Below are positions 25,781 to 38,016 of a DNA stretch of 64,000 nt, piece after piece. Under the pieces are notes generated by a model. It saw only the letters and a program-made list of their open reading frames with translations. It was not told the DNA's origin and searched no databases. The position numbers were made by a program, and so were the translations under genes. This DNA is from Micromonospora eburnea (lineage in GTDB: Bacteria > Actinomycetota > Actinomycetes > Mycobacteriales > Micromonosporaceae), in assembly GCF_900090225.1 (NCBI RefSeq), contig NZ_FMHY01000002.1, forward strand, positions 3,162,001 through 3,226,000, written 5' to 3'. The number at the start of each line of letters is the position of its first letter. The first letter of the stretch is position 1.

Positions 25781-28700
25781 ATGGCCAACGAGCAGAAGCT
25801 TCTCGACTACCTCAAGCTGGTGACGACCGACCTGCGGCAGACTCGCCAGCGCGTGGAACAGATCGAGTCCCAGCGGCACGAGCCGATCGCGATCGTCAGC
25901 ATGGCCTGCCGCTACCCGGGCGACGTGCACTCGCCCGACGAGTTGTGGCGGATGCTCACCTCGGACGTGGACGCGATCGGCGCTTTCCCGACCGACCGGG
26001 GCTGGGGCAGCGAGGTGCTCGCCGCGCAGGAGGCCGGGCAGATACCCGGTGGCGGGTTCCTGCACGAGGCGGCGATGTTCGACCCCTTGTTCTTCGGGAT
26101 CTCGCCGCGCGAGGCGGTCGCGATGGATCCGCAGCAGCGGCTCCTGCTCGAGGTGTCGTGGGAGGCGTTCGAACGGGCGGGCATCGATCCGGGATCGCTG
26201 CGCGGCACGCCCACCGGTGTCTTCGTCGGCGGCGCTCCCCAGGAGTACGTGGAACTGGCGTCGGCGTCGCCGGACGCGGCGGGCACGCACCTGATGACCG
26301 GCAACGCGGGCAGTGTGATGTCGGGCCGGATCGCGTACACGTTCGGGTTGGAAGGCCCCGCCGTGACGGTGGACACGGCGTGTTCGTCGTCGTTGGTGGC
26401 GATACACCTCGCTGTGCGGTCCCTGCGCAACGGTGAGTGCACGTTGGCGCTGGCCGGTGGTGTCACGGTGATGGCGACGCCGGCCTCGTTCCTCGAGTTC
26501 TCCGGCGAGGGGCTTGCCAGCGACGGGCGGTGCAAGCCCTTCTCCGCCGCCGCGAACGGCACCGGTTGGAGTGAGGGCGCCGGCCAGCTGCTGCTGGAGC
26601 GATTGTCCGACGCGCGGCGCAACAACCACCCGGTGCTGGCCGTCATCCGGGGAAGCGCGGTCAACCAGGACGGCGCGTCTAGCGAGCTGACGGCGCCGAA
26701 CGGGCCGGCACAGCAACGGGTCATCGAGCAGGCACTGGCGGACGGCCGGCTGTCGCCCGCCGAGGTGGACGTCGTGGAGACGCACGGTACGGGCACGGCG
26801 CTGGGCGACCCGATCGAGGCACAGGCGCTGCTGGCCACCTACGGCCAGGGCCGGCCCGCGGACCGGCCCGTGTGGCTGGGGGCGGTCAAGGCGAACATCG
26901 GGCACACGCAGGCGGCGGCCGGCGTGGCCGGCGTGATCAAGATGGTGCTGGCGATGCGGCATGGTCACCTGCCGCGCGTGCTGCACCTGGACGAACCCAC
27001 CCCGAAGGTGGACTGGACCTCGGGTGCGGTGCGACCGCTCGACAAGGCCCGACCGTGGCCGCAGGTGGACCGGCCCCGCCGGGCCGGCGTGTCCTCGTTC
27101 GGGATCAGCGGCACCAACGCGCACGTCATCATCGAGCAACCCGAGCGGGTGGACGTCCCGGCGGGGCGGGCGCCGATGCCGTGGTTGATCTCCGGCCGAA
27201 CCGAGGCAGCGTTGCGGGACCAGGCCGCGCGCCTGCGCGACCACCTTGCCGACCGGACCGGCGACTCGCTCGACGGGGTCGGGCTCGCACTGGCGACGGC
27301 GCGGGTGCACATGAGGCACCGGGCGGGCGTCATCGCCGCGGACATGGACGGCCTGCTGCGCGGGCTCACGTGCGTCGCCGAGGAGCGGCCGTCCCCGACG
27401 GTCGTCGAAGGGGTCGCGGTCGAGGAGGCCAAGGTCGTCCTCGTGTTTCCCGGCCAGGGTACGCAGTGGGCGGGTATGGCGGCCGAACTGCTGGCGGACA
27501 GCCCGGTGTTCGCCCAGCGAATGCGTGAGTGCGCCGCCGCCCTCGCGCCCCACGTGGACTGGTCGCTGCTGGAGGTCATCGAGCAGTCGCCCGGCGCACC
27601 GGCGCTGGACCGGGTCGACGTCGTGCAACCGGCGCTCTTCGCGGTCATGGTCAGCCTGGCCGAGCTCTGGCGGTCGTGTGGCATTCGTCCCCACGCTGTC
27701 ATCGGTCATTCGCAGGGCGAGATCGCGGCGGCCGTGTTCGTCGGCGCGCTGTCGCTCGAGGACGGCGCCCGCGTGGTCGCTCTCCGCAGCCGTGCGCTGG
27801 CGGAGCTCGCGCCAGGCGGTGGTATGGCATCGGTGGCGCTGCCTGTCGAGCAGGTGCGGCAGCGGATACGTGATCGGGTGGACCTCTCGATCGCGGCGAT
27901 CAACGGGCCGGCAGCGGTGGTGCTCTCCGGCGCCGCGCCGGCGCTGGACGCGCTGGTGGCCGAACTGGAGGCGGACGGTGTGCGGGTACGCCGGATCGCG
28001 GTGGACTACGCCTCGCACTCCGCACAGGTGGATGCGCTGCGGCCGGTGCTGGCCGAGGTGCTCGCGCCGGTTGCGGCCACCACGTCGGACATCGCCTTCT
28101 ATTCGACCCTGACCGGGACCCGACTGGACACCAAGGACCTGATCGCCGACTACTGGTATCAGAACCTGCGCCAGGAGGTCCGCTACGAGCAGGCCGTCCG
28201 AGCCGCGCTGGCGGACGGGCACAACGCATTCCTCGAATGCAGCCCGCACGAGGTGCTGACGCTCGGTACCCGTGCCATCCTGGAGGAGTCCGAGCGCCCC
28301 ACATGGACCGGTGGGACGCTGCGAAAGGATGAGGGCGGCCTTGCCCGGTTCATGCTTTCGCTGACCGAGGCGCATGTGGGCGGCGTGCCCATCGACTGGG
28401 CGACGCTGCATGGCACCGGCGTGCCGGATCTGGATCTTCCGACGTACCCGTTCCAGCGCAGGCGCTACTGGGTCGAGAGCAGGGCGCGCGCGGGTGACGT
28501 GACCGCGGCGGGACTGTCGGTCGCCGACCACCCGCTGCTTGCCGCCGGCATGGAGTTGCCGGACGGTGGCGGGCTCGTGCTGAGCGGTCTGCTGTCGCTG
28601 CGCGCGCAGCCGTGGCTCGCCGACCATGCCGTCATGGGTTCCGTCCTGTTCCCCGGCACCGCGTTCGTGGAGGTCGCCGTCTACGCGGGTGACCAGGTCG

Positions 28701-31700
28701 GCTGCGAACGGGTGGACGAGCTCACCCTGCACACCCCGCTGGTGCTGTCCGCCAGCGGCGCCACACAGCTGCGCGTCGTGGTCGGGAAACCGGAGGCCCA
28801 GGGGCGGCGGTCCGTCGACGTGTACTCGCGGCCCCAGGCCGCCTCCTACGACGCGCCGTGGACACACCACGCCACCGGCATCCTGGCCGCGGGCGGCGCC
28901 ACCCCGTCCTCCGACCTGGCGCAGTGGCCGCCTGCCGGCGGGGAACAGATGGAGTTCGACGGCCTCTACGACCGCGTCGCGGAGACCGGGTTCGCCTACG
29001 GCCCGGCGTTCCAGGGTCTGCGCACGGTGTGGGTCGCCGGTGACGACGTGTATGCCGAGGTCGTGCTTCCTGAGCAGGTGCGGGGCGACGCGGGGGACTT
29101 CGGCCTGCACCCCGCGCTGCTGGACGCCGCGCTGCACGCGGTGGGGTGGAGCGCGTTCATGCGTGAGGCAGGGCAGGGCATGCTGCCCTTCGCGTGGCGG
29201 GGCGTCACCCTGCACGCCAGCGGCGCCGCGGCACTGCGGGTCCGGCTCCGGGTGTCGGCCACCGGGTCGGTCCGGATCGAGGCGGCCGACGAGGCGGGAA
29301 ACCCGGTTCTCTCGGTCGATTCGCTGAGGACCCGGCCGGCGACGCAGCAGTCACTGCGGAGTGGCGATACGCACCACGACTCGCTGTTCCGGCTCGCGTG
29401 GACCCCGGTGCGCGCACAGCCCGAGCCGGTCGGCCCCGGCGGTCTGGCGGTCGTCGGCGCCGACAGGCTCGGGCTCGGCGGCGCTCTGCGCGTCCCGCGC
29501 TACGCCACGTTCGACGAACTTCTCGCCGAGGAGACCGTGCCGGATATCGTGCTCGTTCCGCTCGGTGGGGAAGCAGGGCGCGACCTCGCCGAACGGGCGC
29601 GGACCGCCGCTGTCGACGTGCTGGCGCTCGTCCAGGCCTGGCTCGCCGAGCCGAGGTGCACGGGGGCCCGGCTGGTGTTCGTCACGCGTTCCGCGGTGTC
29701 CACCCGGCTGGGCGAGGACGTCCGGGACCTGACGTACGCCGGGGTGTGGGGGCTGGTGCGTGCGGCGCAGACGGAGCATCCGGACCGCTTCGGGCTGCTG
29801 GACCTCGACCTCGACGGAACAGAAGGGGTGGCCGACGCGGTCCTGGCCGGGCTGGGCAGCGGGGAACCCCAGCTGGCCGTCCGGTCCGGCCGGGTGTTGA
29901 CGCCCAGGTTGGCCAGGTCCGCGTCCCCCGATGTCCTGTCAGTTCCGGGTGGTGACGCCGCGTGGCGGCTGGACGCCGCCGGCGACGGGACGATCGACGG
30001 TCTCACCGTGGTCGCCTGTCCGCACCTCGACGAGCCGTTGGGGCCGGGGCAGGTCCGGGTCGCGGTGCGCGCCGCCGGTCTCAACTTCCGGGACGTGGCC
30101 ATCGCGCTGGGCATGGTGCCGGACCAGGAGGTGATGGGCAGCGAAGGAGCCGGAGTGGTCGTCGCGGTCGGCGACGGGGTAACCCGCTTCGCCGCCGGTG
30201 ATCGGGTGATGGGTGTGTTCAGCGGCTCGTTCGGCCCAGTGGCGGTCACCGACCAGCGGTTGCTGACCGACATTCCGGACGGCTGGGACTTCGCCACCGC
30301 GGCGTCGGTGCCCATCGTGTTCCTCACCGCCTACTACGGGCTCCGCGACCTCGCGGGGCTGCGTGCCGGGAACTCGGTGCTGATCCATGCCGCTGCGGGA
30401 GGCGTCGGCATGGCGGCGGTGCAGCTGGCGCGGCACTGGGGCGCGGAGGTCTACGCGACCGCGAGTACCGGCAAGTGGGACACCCTGCGCGCGATGGGGC
30501 TGCCCGAGTCGCACATCGCCAACTCCCGGACACTTGACTTCGAGCGGACCTTCCTCGACGCCACCGGCGGCGCCGGCATCGACGTGGTGTTGAACAGCCT
30601 CGCCGGCGAGTTCGTCGACGCGTCGCTGCGCCTGCTGCCCCGCGGTGGCCACTTCGCCGAGATGGGCAAGACCGACAGGCGCGATCCCGAGCAGGTCGCT
30701 GGCACGCATCCAGGCGTGCGGTACCAGGTGGTCGACCCCGCCGAGGCCGGGATCGACCGGATGGGCGAGCTGCTCACCGAGATCATGACAATGTTCGCCG
30801 ACGGCGTGTTGACGCCGCTGCCGGTTCGAAGCTGGGACGTGCGGCGTGCCAAGGAGGCGTTCCGGTATCTCAGCCAGGCGCGGCATGTCGGCAAGCTCGT
30901 ACTGACTATGCCCACTGGGTTCGCTCCCGAGGGCACGGTGCTGATCACCGGCGGCACCGGCACCTTGGGCGGTCTGATCGCCCGTCACCTCGTGCTCCGG
31001 CACGGTGTACGGCACCTGCTGCTCGTCAGCAGGCGGGGATCCGCCGCCGACGGCGCGGCCGACCTCGAGCGCGAGCTGGTCGCCATGGGAGCGCACGTCA
31101 CGATCGCCGCCTGTGACGTCTCTGACGGAACGGCCGCTGCGGACCTGTTGGCGGGCATTTCCGAACGCCACCCGCTGACGGCGGTCGTGCACGCCGCCGG
31201 TGTGCTCGCCGACGCGACCGTGGAATCGCTCGACAGCCGGCGAATCGACGCGGTGATGCGGCCCAAGGTGGACGGCGCGCTGAACCTGCACCGGCTCACC
31301 ACCGGGATGGGGCTGGCGGCGTTCGTGCTGTTCTCCTCGGGCGCTGGCGTCCTCGGCGGCGCCGGCCAGGCGAACTACGCCGCCGCGAACGTGTTCCTGG
31401 ACGCGCTGGCATACCACCGGAGGGCGGGCGGTGACCGCGCGACCGCGCTGGCCTGGGGACTGTGGGCCGAGCGCAGCACCATGACGGGGCACCTGAACGC
31501 CACCGACGTAGACCGGATCAGCCGGACAGTGGTGTCACCGTTGTCCTCCGAGCAGGGAATGGCGCTGTTCGACGCGGCCCTCGGTCTCGACGAGGCGCTG
31601 CTGGTACCGATCCCGATCGACGTCGGGGCCCTGCGTGCCCAGGCGGGGTCGGCACCGGTGCCACCGTTGCTGCGCGGGCTCGTGCAGGCCCCGGCCCGCC

Positions 31701-34700
31701 GCGTGGTGGACGCGCGGGACGCCTCCGGCGCCTCGGCACTGGCCCGGCTGCTCGCCGGAGCGTCAGATCGGGAGCGCCGCAGGATCCTGCTCGACCTCGT
31801 GGTGACGAACGTCGCCGCGGTGCTGGGCGACGCGGTTCTGGACGATGTCGAGCCGGACAGGCCGTTCAAGGATCTCGGGTTCGACTCGTTGACCGCGCTG
31901 GAGTTGCGCAACCGGCTGTCCGTGGCGACCGGCACCCGCCTGCCGGCGACGCTAGTGTTCGACCACCCGACACCCAACGCCATGGTGGACCAGCTGCTCG
32001 GCGGCATCGCCGGAGCCGAGGAGCAGCCGGTGGCCGCGCCGCCGCTGCCGGCGACCGGGGTGGACGAGCCGATCGCGATCGTCGGGATGAGCTGCCGGTT
32101 CCCGGGTGGGGTGACCAACCCGGACGAGTTGTGGCAACTGGTCAGTGCCGACGGCGACGCCGTAACCGGGTGGCCTGCCGATCGCGGCTGGGGTGACCCG
32201 GAGGTGAACGGAACGGGCGCGTTTCTGTCGGGTGTGGCGGATTTCGACGCGAGCTTCTTCGGGGTGTCACCGCGCGAGGCCCTCACGATGGATCCGCAGC
32301 AGCGGTTGCTGTTGGAGGCGTCGTGGGAGGCGGTGGAACGGGCGGGCATCGACCCTGCTTCGTTGCGAGGGAGCAGGACGGGTGTGTTCATCGGCGGCAG
32401 CTCACAGGACTACCTCGCCTACGTCATCGCATCCGGCAGCGCCGCCGCCAGCCACCTGCTGACCGGGACCGCGGGCAGTGTGCTGTCCGGTCGCATCGCG
32501 TACGTGCTGGGCACCGAGGGACCGAGCGTCACCATCGACACCGCGTGTTCGTCGTCGTTGGTCGCGATGCACCTCGCGGCGCAGTCATTGCGTGGCGGTG
32601 AATGCGACCTCGCGCTCACGGGCGGCGTATCGGTCATGTTCACGTCCGGCCTGTCCACGGAGTTCGCCCGGCAAGGCGGTCTCGCCGCCGATGGCCGTTG
32701 CAAGGCGTTCGCGGCGGCGGCGGATGGGACCGGTTGGGGGAGGGTGTTGGTCTCGTTCTGTTGGAGCGGTTGTCGGATGCGCGGCGAAATGGTCATCGGG
32801 TGTTGGCGGTGGTGCGTGGTTCGGCGGTGAATCAGGATGGTGCGTCGAATGGTTTGACGGCGCCGAATGGTCCGTCGCAGCAGCGGGTGATTCAGCAGGC
32901 GTTGGCCAATGCGGGGCTGGGTGTGTCCGATGTGGATGCGGTGGAGGCGCATGGTACGGGCACGACGCTGGGTGATCCGATTGAGGCGCAGGCGTTGTTG
33001 GCGACGTATGGTCAGCGGGATCCTGGTCGGCCGTTGTGGTTGGGGTCGGTGAAGTCGAACATCGGGCACACGCAGTCTGCTGCGGGTGTGGCTGGTGTGA
33101 TCAAGATGGTGTTGGCGCTTCGGCATGGCCGGTTGCCGAGGACTCTGCATGTGGATGAGCCGACGCCGCACGTGGACTGGTCGGCTGGCGCGGTGCGGTT
33201 GCTGACCGAGGAGCAGGACTGGCCCGAGAACGGCCGCCCCCGACGGGCCGGGGTGTCCTCGTTCGGGATCAGCGGCACCAACGCACACCTCATCCTCGAA
33301 GCGGCAGGTGAACCGGTGACGAATCCGGAGACCGTCGCGTGTCCGCCCGTTCCGCTTCTGCTGTCCGCCAAGTCCGCCTCCGCTCTGCGGGCCCAGACGC
33401 AGCGGCTGCACGCACATCTGGTGGCGCAGCCCGAGTTCGACCTGGGCGGCGTCGCGTTCTCGTTGGCGACGACGAGGACCCACTTCTCGCACCGCGCGGC
33501 ACTGACAGTCGACGGTCGCGACGCCGCACTGTCGGGCCTGGCCGAGTTCGCCGCGGGTGGGCGACCCGCCGGGCTGATCGAGTCGGTGGCGTCGGATGGA
33601 ATGTTGGCCTGTGTCTTTCCCGGCCAGGGGGCGCGGATCAGCGGTGCCGGAGCGGAGCTGCACAGCCGTTTTCCCGTGTTCGCGGCGGCGTTCGACGAGG
33701 TGTGCGGGTTGTTCGACCAGTGGCTCGACGAGTCGCTGGCCGAGGTCGTGCTCGCCGCGCCGGGCTCGTCCTTGGGAAAGCTGACCGAGCGCACCGACTA
33801 CGCGCAGGCTGGTGCGCTGGCGCTGGGCGTCGCGTTGTTCCAGTTGATGGGTTCCTGGGGTGTCGTTCCCGACTTCGTGGTGGGCCATTCCGTGGGTGAG
33901 GTGGTGGCCGCCTGCGTGTCGGGTGCGCTGTCCCTGCCGGATGCCGTGCGGTTGGTCGCGGCCCGGGGACGGTTGATGCAGGCGCTGCCGCCCGGCGGCG
34001 TCATGGTGTCGTTGCGGGCCACCGAGGACGAGGTCACGCCGCTGCTGACCGAAGGCGTGTCGCTCGCGGCGGTGAACGCGCCGAACTCCGTTGTGCTGTC
34101 CGGAGACGAGGATGCCGTTTCGGCGCTCGTGGCCGGCTTCGCGGGCCGCAAGAGTACCCGGCTGCGCGTGCGGCACGCGTTCCACTCCGCGCGTATGGAC
34201 GGGCTGCTCGACGAGTTCCATGGCGTCGTCGAGGAGCTGTCGTTCGGTCCCGCGGTGATTCCGGTGGTGTCGACGGTAACGGGCTCGACCGCCGGGAGCG
34301 AGCTGGTCGATCCGGGCCACTGGGTGCGGAACGTACGTGAGCCGGTGCGGTTCGCCGATGCGGTGGGCACGCTGGTCGCCCGGGGTGTTGACCGGTTCGT
34401 TGAGCTGGGGCCCGACGGCGTGTTGGTGTCGATGGTCGCGGAGGTGTGTGCGGGGTCCGAGCGTCCCGTGGTCGCGGCGCCGTTGTTGCGTAGCGGTGAG
34501 CCGGAGGCGGCTACGGCGCTGTCGGCGATGGCGCGGTTGCACGCCGCCGGCACGCCCGTGGATTGGGCCGCCGTCTACGGAGAGGGCGCGTCGAGGCGGG
34601 TGGACCTGCCGACGTACCCGTTCCAACGCGAACGGTACTGGATGCGGCCCGACGGGACGATCCGCCCGGCAGACCTGCACGGCGTCGGAATGAGCGCCGC

Positions 34701-37700
34701 CGCCCACCCACTGCTCGGTGCCGGCGTCGAGCAACCCGACACCGGCGGGTTCCTCTACACCGGCAGGCTCTCGCTGGAAACACATCCGTGGTTGCGTGGC
34801 CACGCCTACGACGGCACCGCGATGTTCCCCAGCACTGGATTCGTGGAGTTGGCCTTGCGGGCCGGCCTGGACGTCGGGTGCCACCGGATCGGCGGCCTGA
34901 GCCTGGAGTCGCCGCTGGTTCTGCCACCGAAGGGCGGGGTGGCGGTGCAGGTGATCGTCGGCGCGGCCGACGACGACGGGCGCAGGCCGGTGCGGATCTT
35001 TTCCCGGGCCGAGGGCGCCACCGACGGCTGGCACCGGCATGCCACCGGCACCCTCGAACCCGGGACTGCCACCGGCACAACAGATCTGACGCAGTGGCCG
35101 CCAGCGGGCGCGGAAGAGATAGCGGTCGACGAGCTCTACGAACGTACCGCGGAGGACGGGTTCGACTACGACGCGGCCTTCCTCGGCGTCCGCGCGGTGT
35201 GGCGACGCGAGGGCGAGGTGTTCGTCGAGGTCGGCCTGCCAGCGGACGCCCACGACGACGCCGGCGGGTTCTGCCTGCACCCCGCGCTGTTCGACGCCGC
35301 GCTGCACGTGCTCGCCATGGACCTGTTCGAATACACCGTCGCTGGTGTCCCCTTCGCGTGGCATGACGTGTCCCTGCACGCGAGCGGAGCGTCCACACTG
35401 CGAGTCCGGCTCAGCGCCACGGAACGGGACATCGTGACCATGACGATGGCCGACGAGACAGGCCGAGCCGTCGCCTCGGTGGGCACCCTCGCGCTGCGGG
35501 CACCCACCAAACGAGCATTCCTGTACGAGCTGGGCTGGGTCGCGGCGCCAGAGCAGACCTCACCGGTGCGGCCGGCGCCGTGGGCACTCGCGGCCGCCGG
35601 CGAGTCCCGGTTGCCAGACCACGACCGCTGGCTCGTCGAGCACTCCGACCCGGCCGCTGCCGTTCGAGGCGGCGCGGCCGCGCATGCCGTCGTGCCGGTC
35701 GTCGAGACCAACGCACAGGACGACGTCCCCGGCATGGTTCGATCGGCGCTCGGCAGCGTGCTCGACGCTCTCACGAACTGGGTGACCGCGGACGTGCCGG
35801 CCACGGCCCGGCTGGTGGTGCTCACCAGGGGAGCCGTCGCGACCTCGCTGGACGAGGACGTGACCAACCTGCCGGGTGCCGCGTTGTGCGGCCTGGTGCG
35901 GTCGGCTCAGGCCGAACATCCCGATCGCGTCGTGCTCGTCGACGTCGATGACCTCGACGCCGCGGCCGCTGTGCAGCAGGCCGTCGCCACCGCGGTCGCC
36001 CTCGGGGAGCCGCAGGTCGCGGTGCGTGCGGGACGACTCCTGCTCCCACGGCTGACCCGCGTCACGGCGCCCGCACCGGCTGCTCCCACGATGCCACAAC
36101 AGTCGGGCACGGTACTCGTCACCGGCGCGGCCGGCGCCCTCGGCAACGTGCTCTGCCGGCACCTGGCGACCGAGCACGGGATTCGCGACCTGCTGCTGCT
36201 CAGCCGCCGGGGACCGGACGCGCCCGGCGCGGCCCAGTTGGAAGCGGACCTCACAGACCTGGGTGTGCGGGTGACGACGGTGGCCTGTGACGTGGCCGAC
36301 CGGGACGCCCTGCGCGCGGTGCTGGACGCGGCCGAGAGACCGATCACCGGCGTCGTGCACGTCGCCGGGGTACTGGACGGCGGCGGCGTCGCGGCCATGT
36401 CGCCGGCACGAGTCGACGGGGTGCTACGTCCCAAGGTGGATGCGGCGTGGCACCTCCACCAGCTGACCGAGCGGCTCGACCTGTCGATGTTCGTGCTGTT
36501 CTCCTCGGCCGCGGGCAAGCTCGGCGCGCCCGGCCACGCCAACTATGCCGCCGCGAACGCATTCCTGGACGCCCTCGCCACCCACCGTAGGGCACGTGGC
36601 CTACCGGGGCTTTCGCTCGCCTGGGGCGAGTGGTACGGCGTCGAGGGGATGGCGGTACGGCTGCAGGACACCGGCACCGCGGGCATGTCGCGAGAGCAGG
36701 GACTAGCCCAGTTCGACCTCGCGCAGCTCGTCGACCGGCCGGTGCTCCTGCCGATCCGGTTCGAGCCGGCCGCGTTGCCGCCCGATGACGTGCCGCCGCT
36801 GATGCGTGGCCTGCTCCCCGCGCGCCGCGTGCCGAAGGCGGCGTCGCGGCAGAACCCGGGGCTGCGGGACAGGCTCGCCGAACTGCCCGATGAGGACCGG
36901 CGGGCCGAGTTGCTCACCCTGATCAGGACCGAGGCGGCACGCGTGTTGGGCCACCGGGGGCCCGACCGCATCGCGGACGTCGACGTGTTCGGGGAGCTCG
37001 GGTTCGACTCGTTGATGGCGGTCGAGCTGCGCAACCAGCTGGTCGCCGCGACCGAGCTGCGGCTGCCCGCGACTGTCGTCTTCGACCACCCGACGCTCGC
37101 CGGGCTCGCCGGGGACCTGTCCGCCAGACTGAACGCGGCAGACGACCCCGCGCAGCCGGCCGCCTCCGTTGGCGCCGACCCGGACTACACGCTCGCGGCG
37201 ATGTTCCGCAGGGCGTGTGAGCTGGACCAGCACGCCGAGGGGACGGCACTGCTGACGCAGGCGGCACGGATCCGACCGAGGTTCGCCACGAAGTCAGAAG
37301 CAGGCCGAGAGCCCGAGCTCGTCCGGCTCTGCGCCGGCACCGAGCAACCACCGCTGATCTGCTTCCCGTCCCCGACGGTCTACGGCGGGGTGCACGAGTA
37401 CACCGAACTGGCCGCGCGGCTCGCAGGGGTGCGTGACGTGTGGTCACCTGTCTATCCCGGGTTCGCCTCGGGCGAGCGGCTGCCGGCCGACATCGGTGTG
37501 CTGATCGATTTCCTCGTCGACGCCATGCGGGAACTGGTGGTCGACACGCCGTGCTCGCTCGTCGGCCGGTCCTCCGGAGGGTTCCTGACGTCCCTGGTGG
37601 CGGCCCGGCTCGAGGAGCTCGGTGTGGTGGTGCAGAGCCTGGTGCTGCTCGACACCTACCCACCGGGCCCGGCCGCGACCACATACATCGAGCCGGTGAT

Positions 37701-38016
37701 GCTGCGCGCGACCCTTGAGGCCGAGGGGAGGGTCGGGCCGATGACCGGTGTTCGACTGACCGCGATGGCCGGCTACTTCTCTCTGCTCGACCAGTGGTCG
37801 GCCCACCCGCTGTCGGCCCCGACCCTGCTGGTCCGGGCGTCGGAGGCCGTGGGTGGCGACCCGGGCGGCGCGGACTGGCGGGCGTCCTGGCCGATGCCGC
37901 ACAGCATCGCGGACGTGCCCGGTGACCACATCACGATTCTGACCGACCACGTCGGCGCCACGGCAGAGGTCGTCCGGGAGTGGACCGCCAAGCAGGGAGT
38001 CGGAGGCGACCGGTGA
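25781..38016 (+). CDS. Modular type I PKS, gene D (frameshifted): KS-AT-DH-ER-KR-ACP / KS-AT-DH-KR-ACP-TE
   Basis: Start ATG 25781 is chosen because GAGGA lies at 25770-25774 and the protein opens with the docking helix [19 protein letters not shown]. Module f: KS Cys 201, AT Ser 644 with YASH 743-746 (methylmalonyl), DH His 949, ER from about 1390, KR from about 1718, ACP Ser 2036. It gives a fully reduced methyl-branched unit. Module g: KS Cys 2256, AT Ser codon 33889 with HAFH at 34174 (malonyl), DH His codon 34801, KR from 36103, ACP Ser codon 37009. It gives an alkene. A thioesterase follows (37300-38013). The frame breaks at a five-G run (32736-32740) inside the second KS; a sister copy in gene B has six Gs, and restoring one G gives 4078 aa. 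The rest stays open for 5.2 kb, so a sequencing error or very recent mutation is likely. Confidence 0.93.
32679..33253 (+). repeat. KS tract nearly identical to 10903-11481
   Basis: Second copy of the KS conversion tract. It runs from just before the GRCKAF motif to just before the KS end. Identity drops sharply on both sides. It carries the one-base deletion at 32736-32740. Confidence 0.85.
32736..32740 (+). other. Single-base frameshift in G homopolymer, gene D second KS
   Basis: The run reads GGGGG here, but GGGGGG at 10962-10967 in the almost identical KS tract of gene B. The loss moves translation from frame 2 to frame 1. Upstream reads GTGW then nonsense to a stop at 32830; downstream the expected [19 protein letters not shown] resumes in the other frame. 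If real, gene D would lose module g and the thioesterase. Confidence 0.9.
37300..38013 (+). other. C-terminal type I thioesterase domain of gene D
   Basis: Releases, and probably cyclises, the finished chain. It aligns by eye with the erythromycin PKS thioesterase: nucleophile Ser in GRSSG (codon 37570), Asp in [10 protein letters not shown] (near 37643), and His in PGDHITIL (codon 37927). The second residue of GxSxG is Arg where the erythromycin enzyme has His. This is the only integrated thioesterase in the window, so gene D is the last protein of the assembly line although it is not the last gene. Confidence 0.9.

Noticed and set aside
37980-38012. Upstream extension of gene E's frame to 37980
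   Set aside because: Lies inside the thioesterase coding region; GTG 38013 gives the GTGA overlap and the normal AT start.
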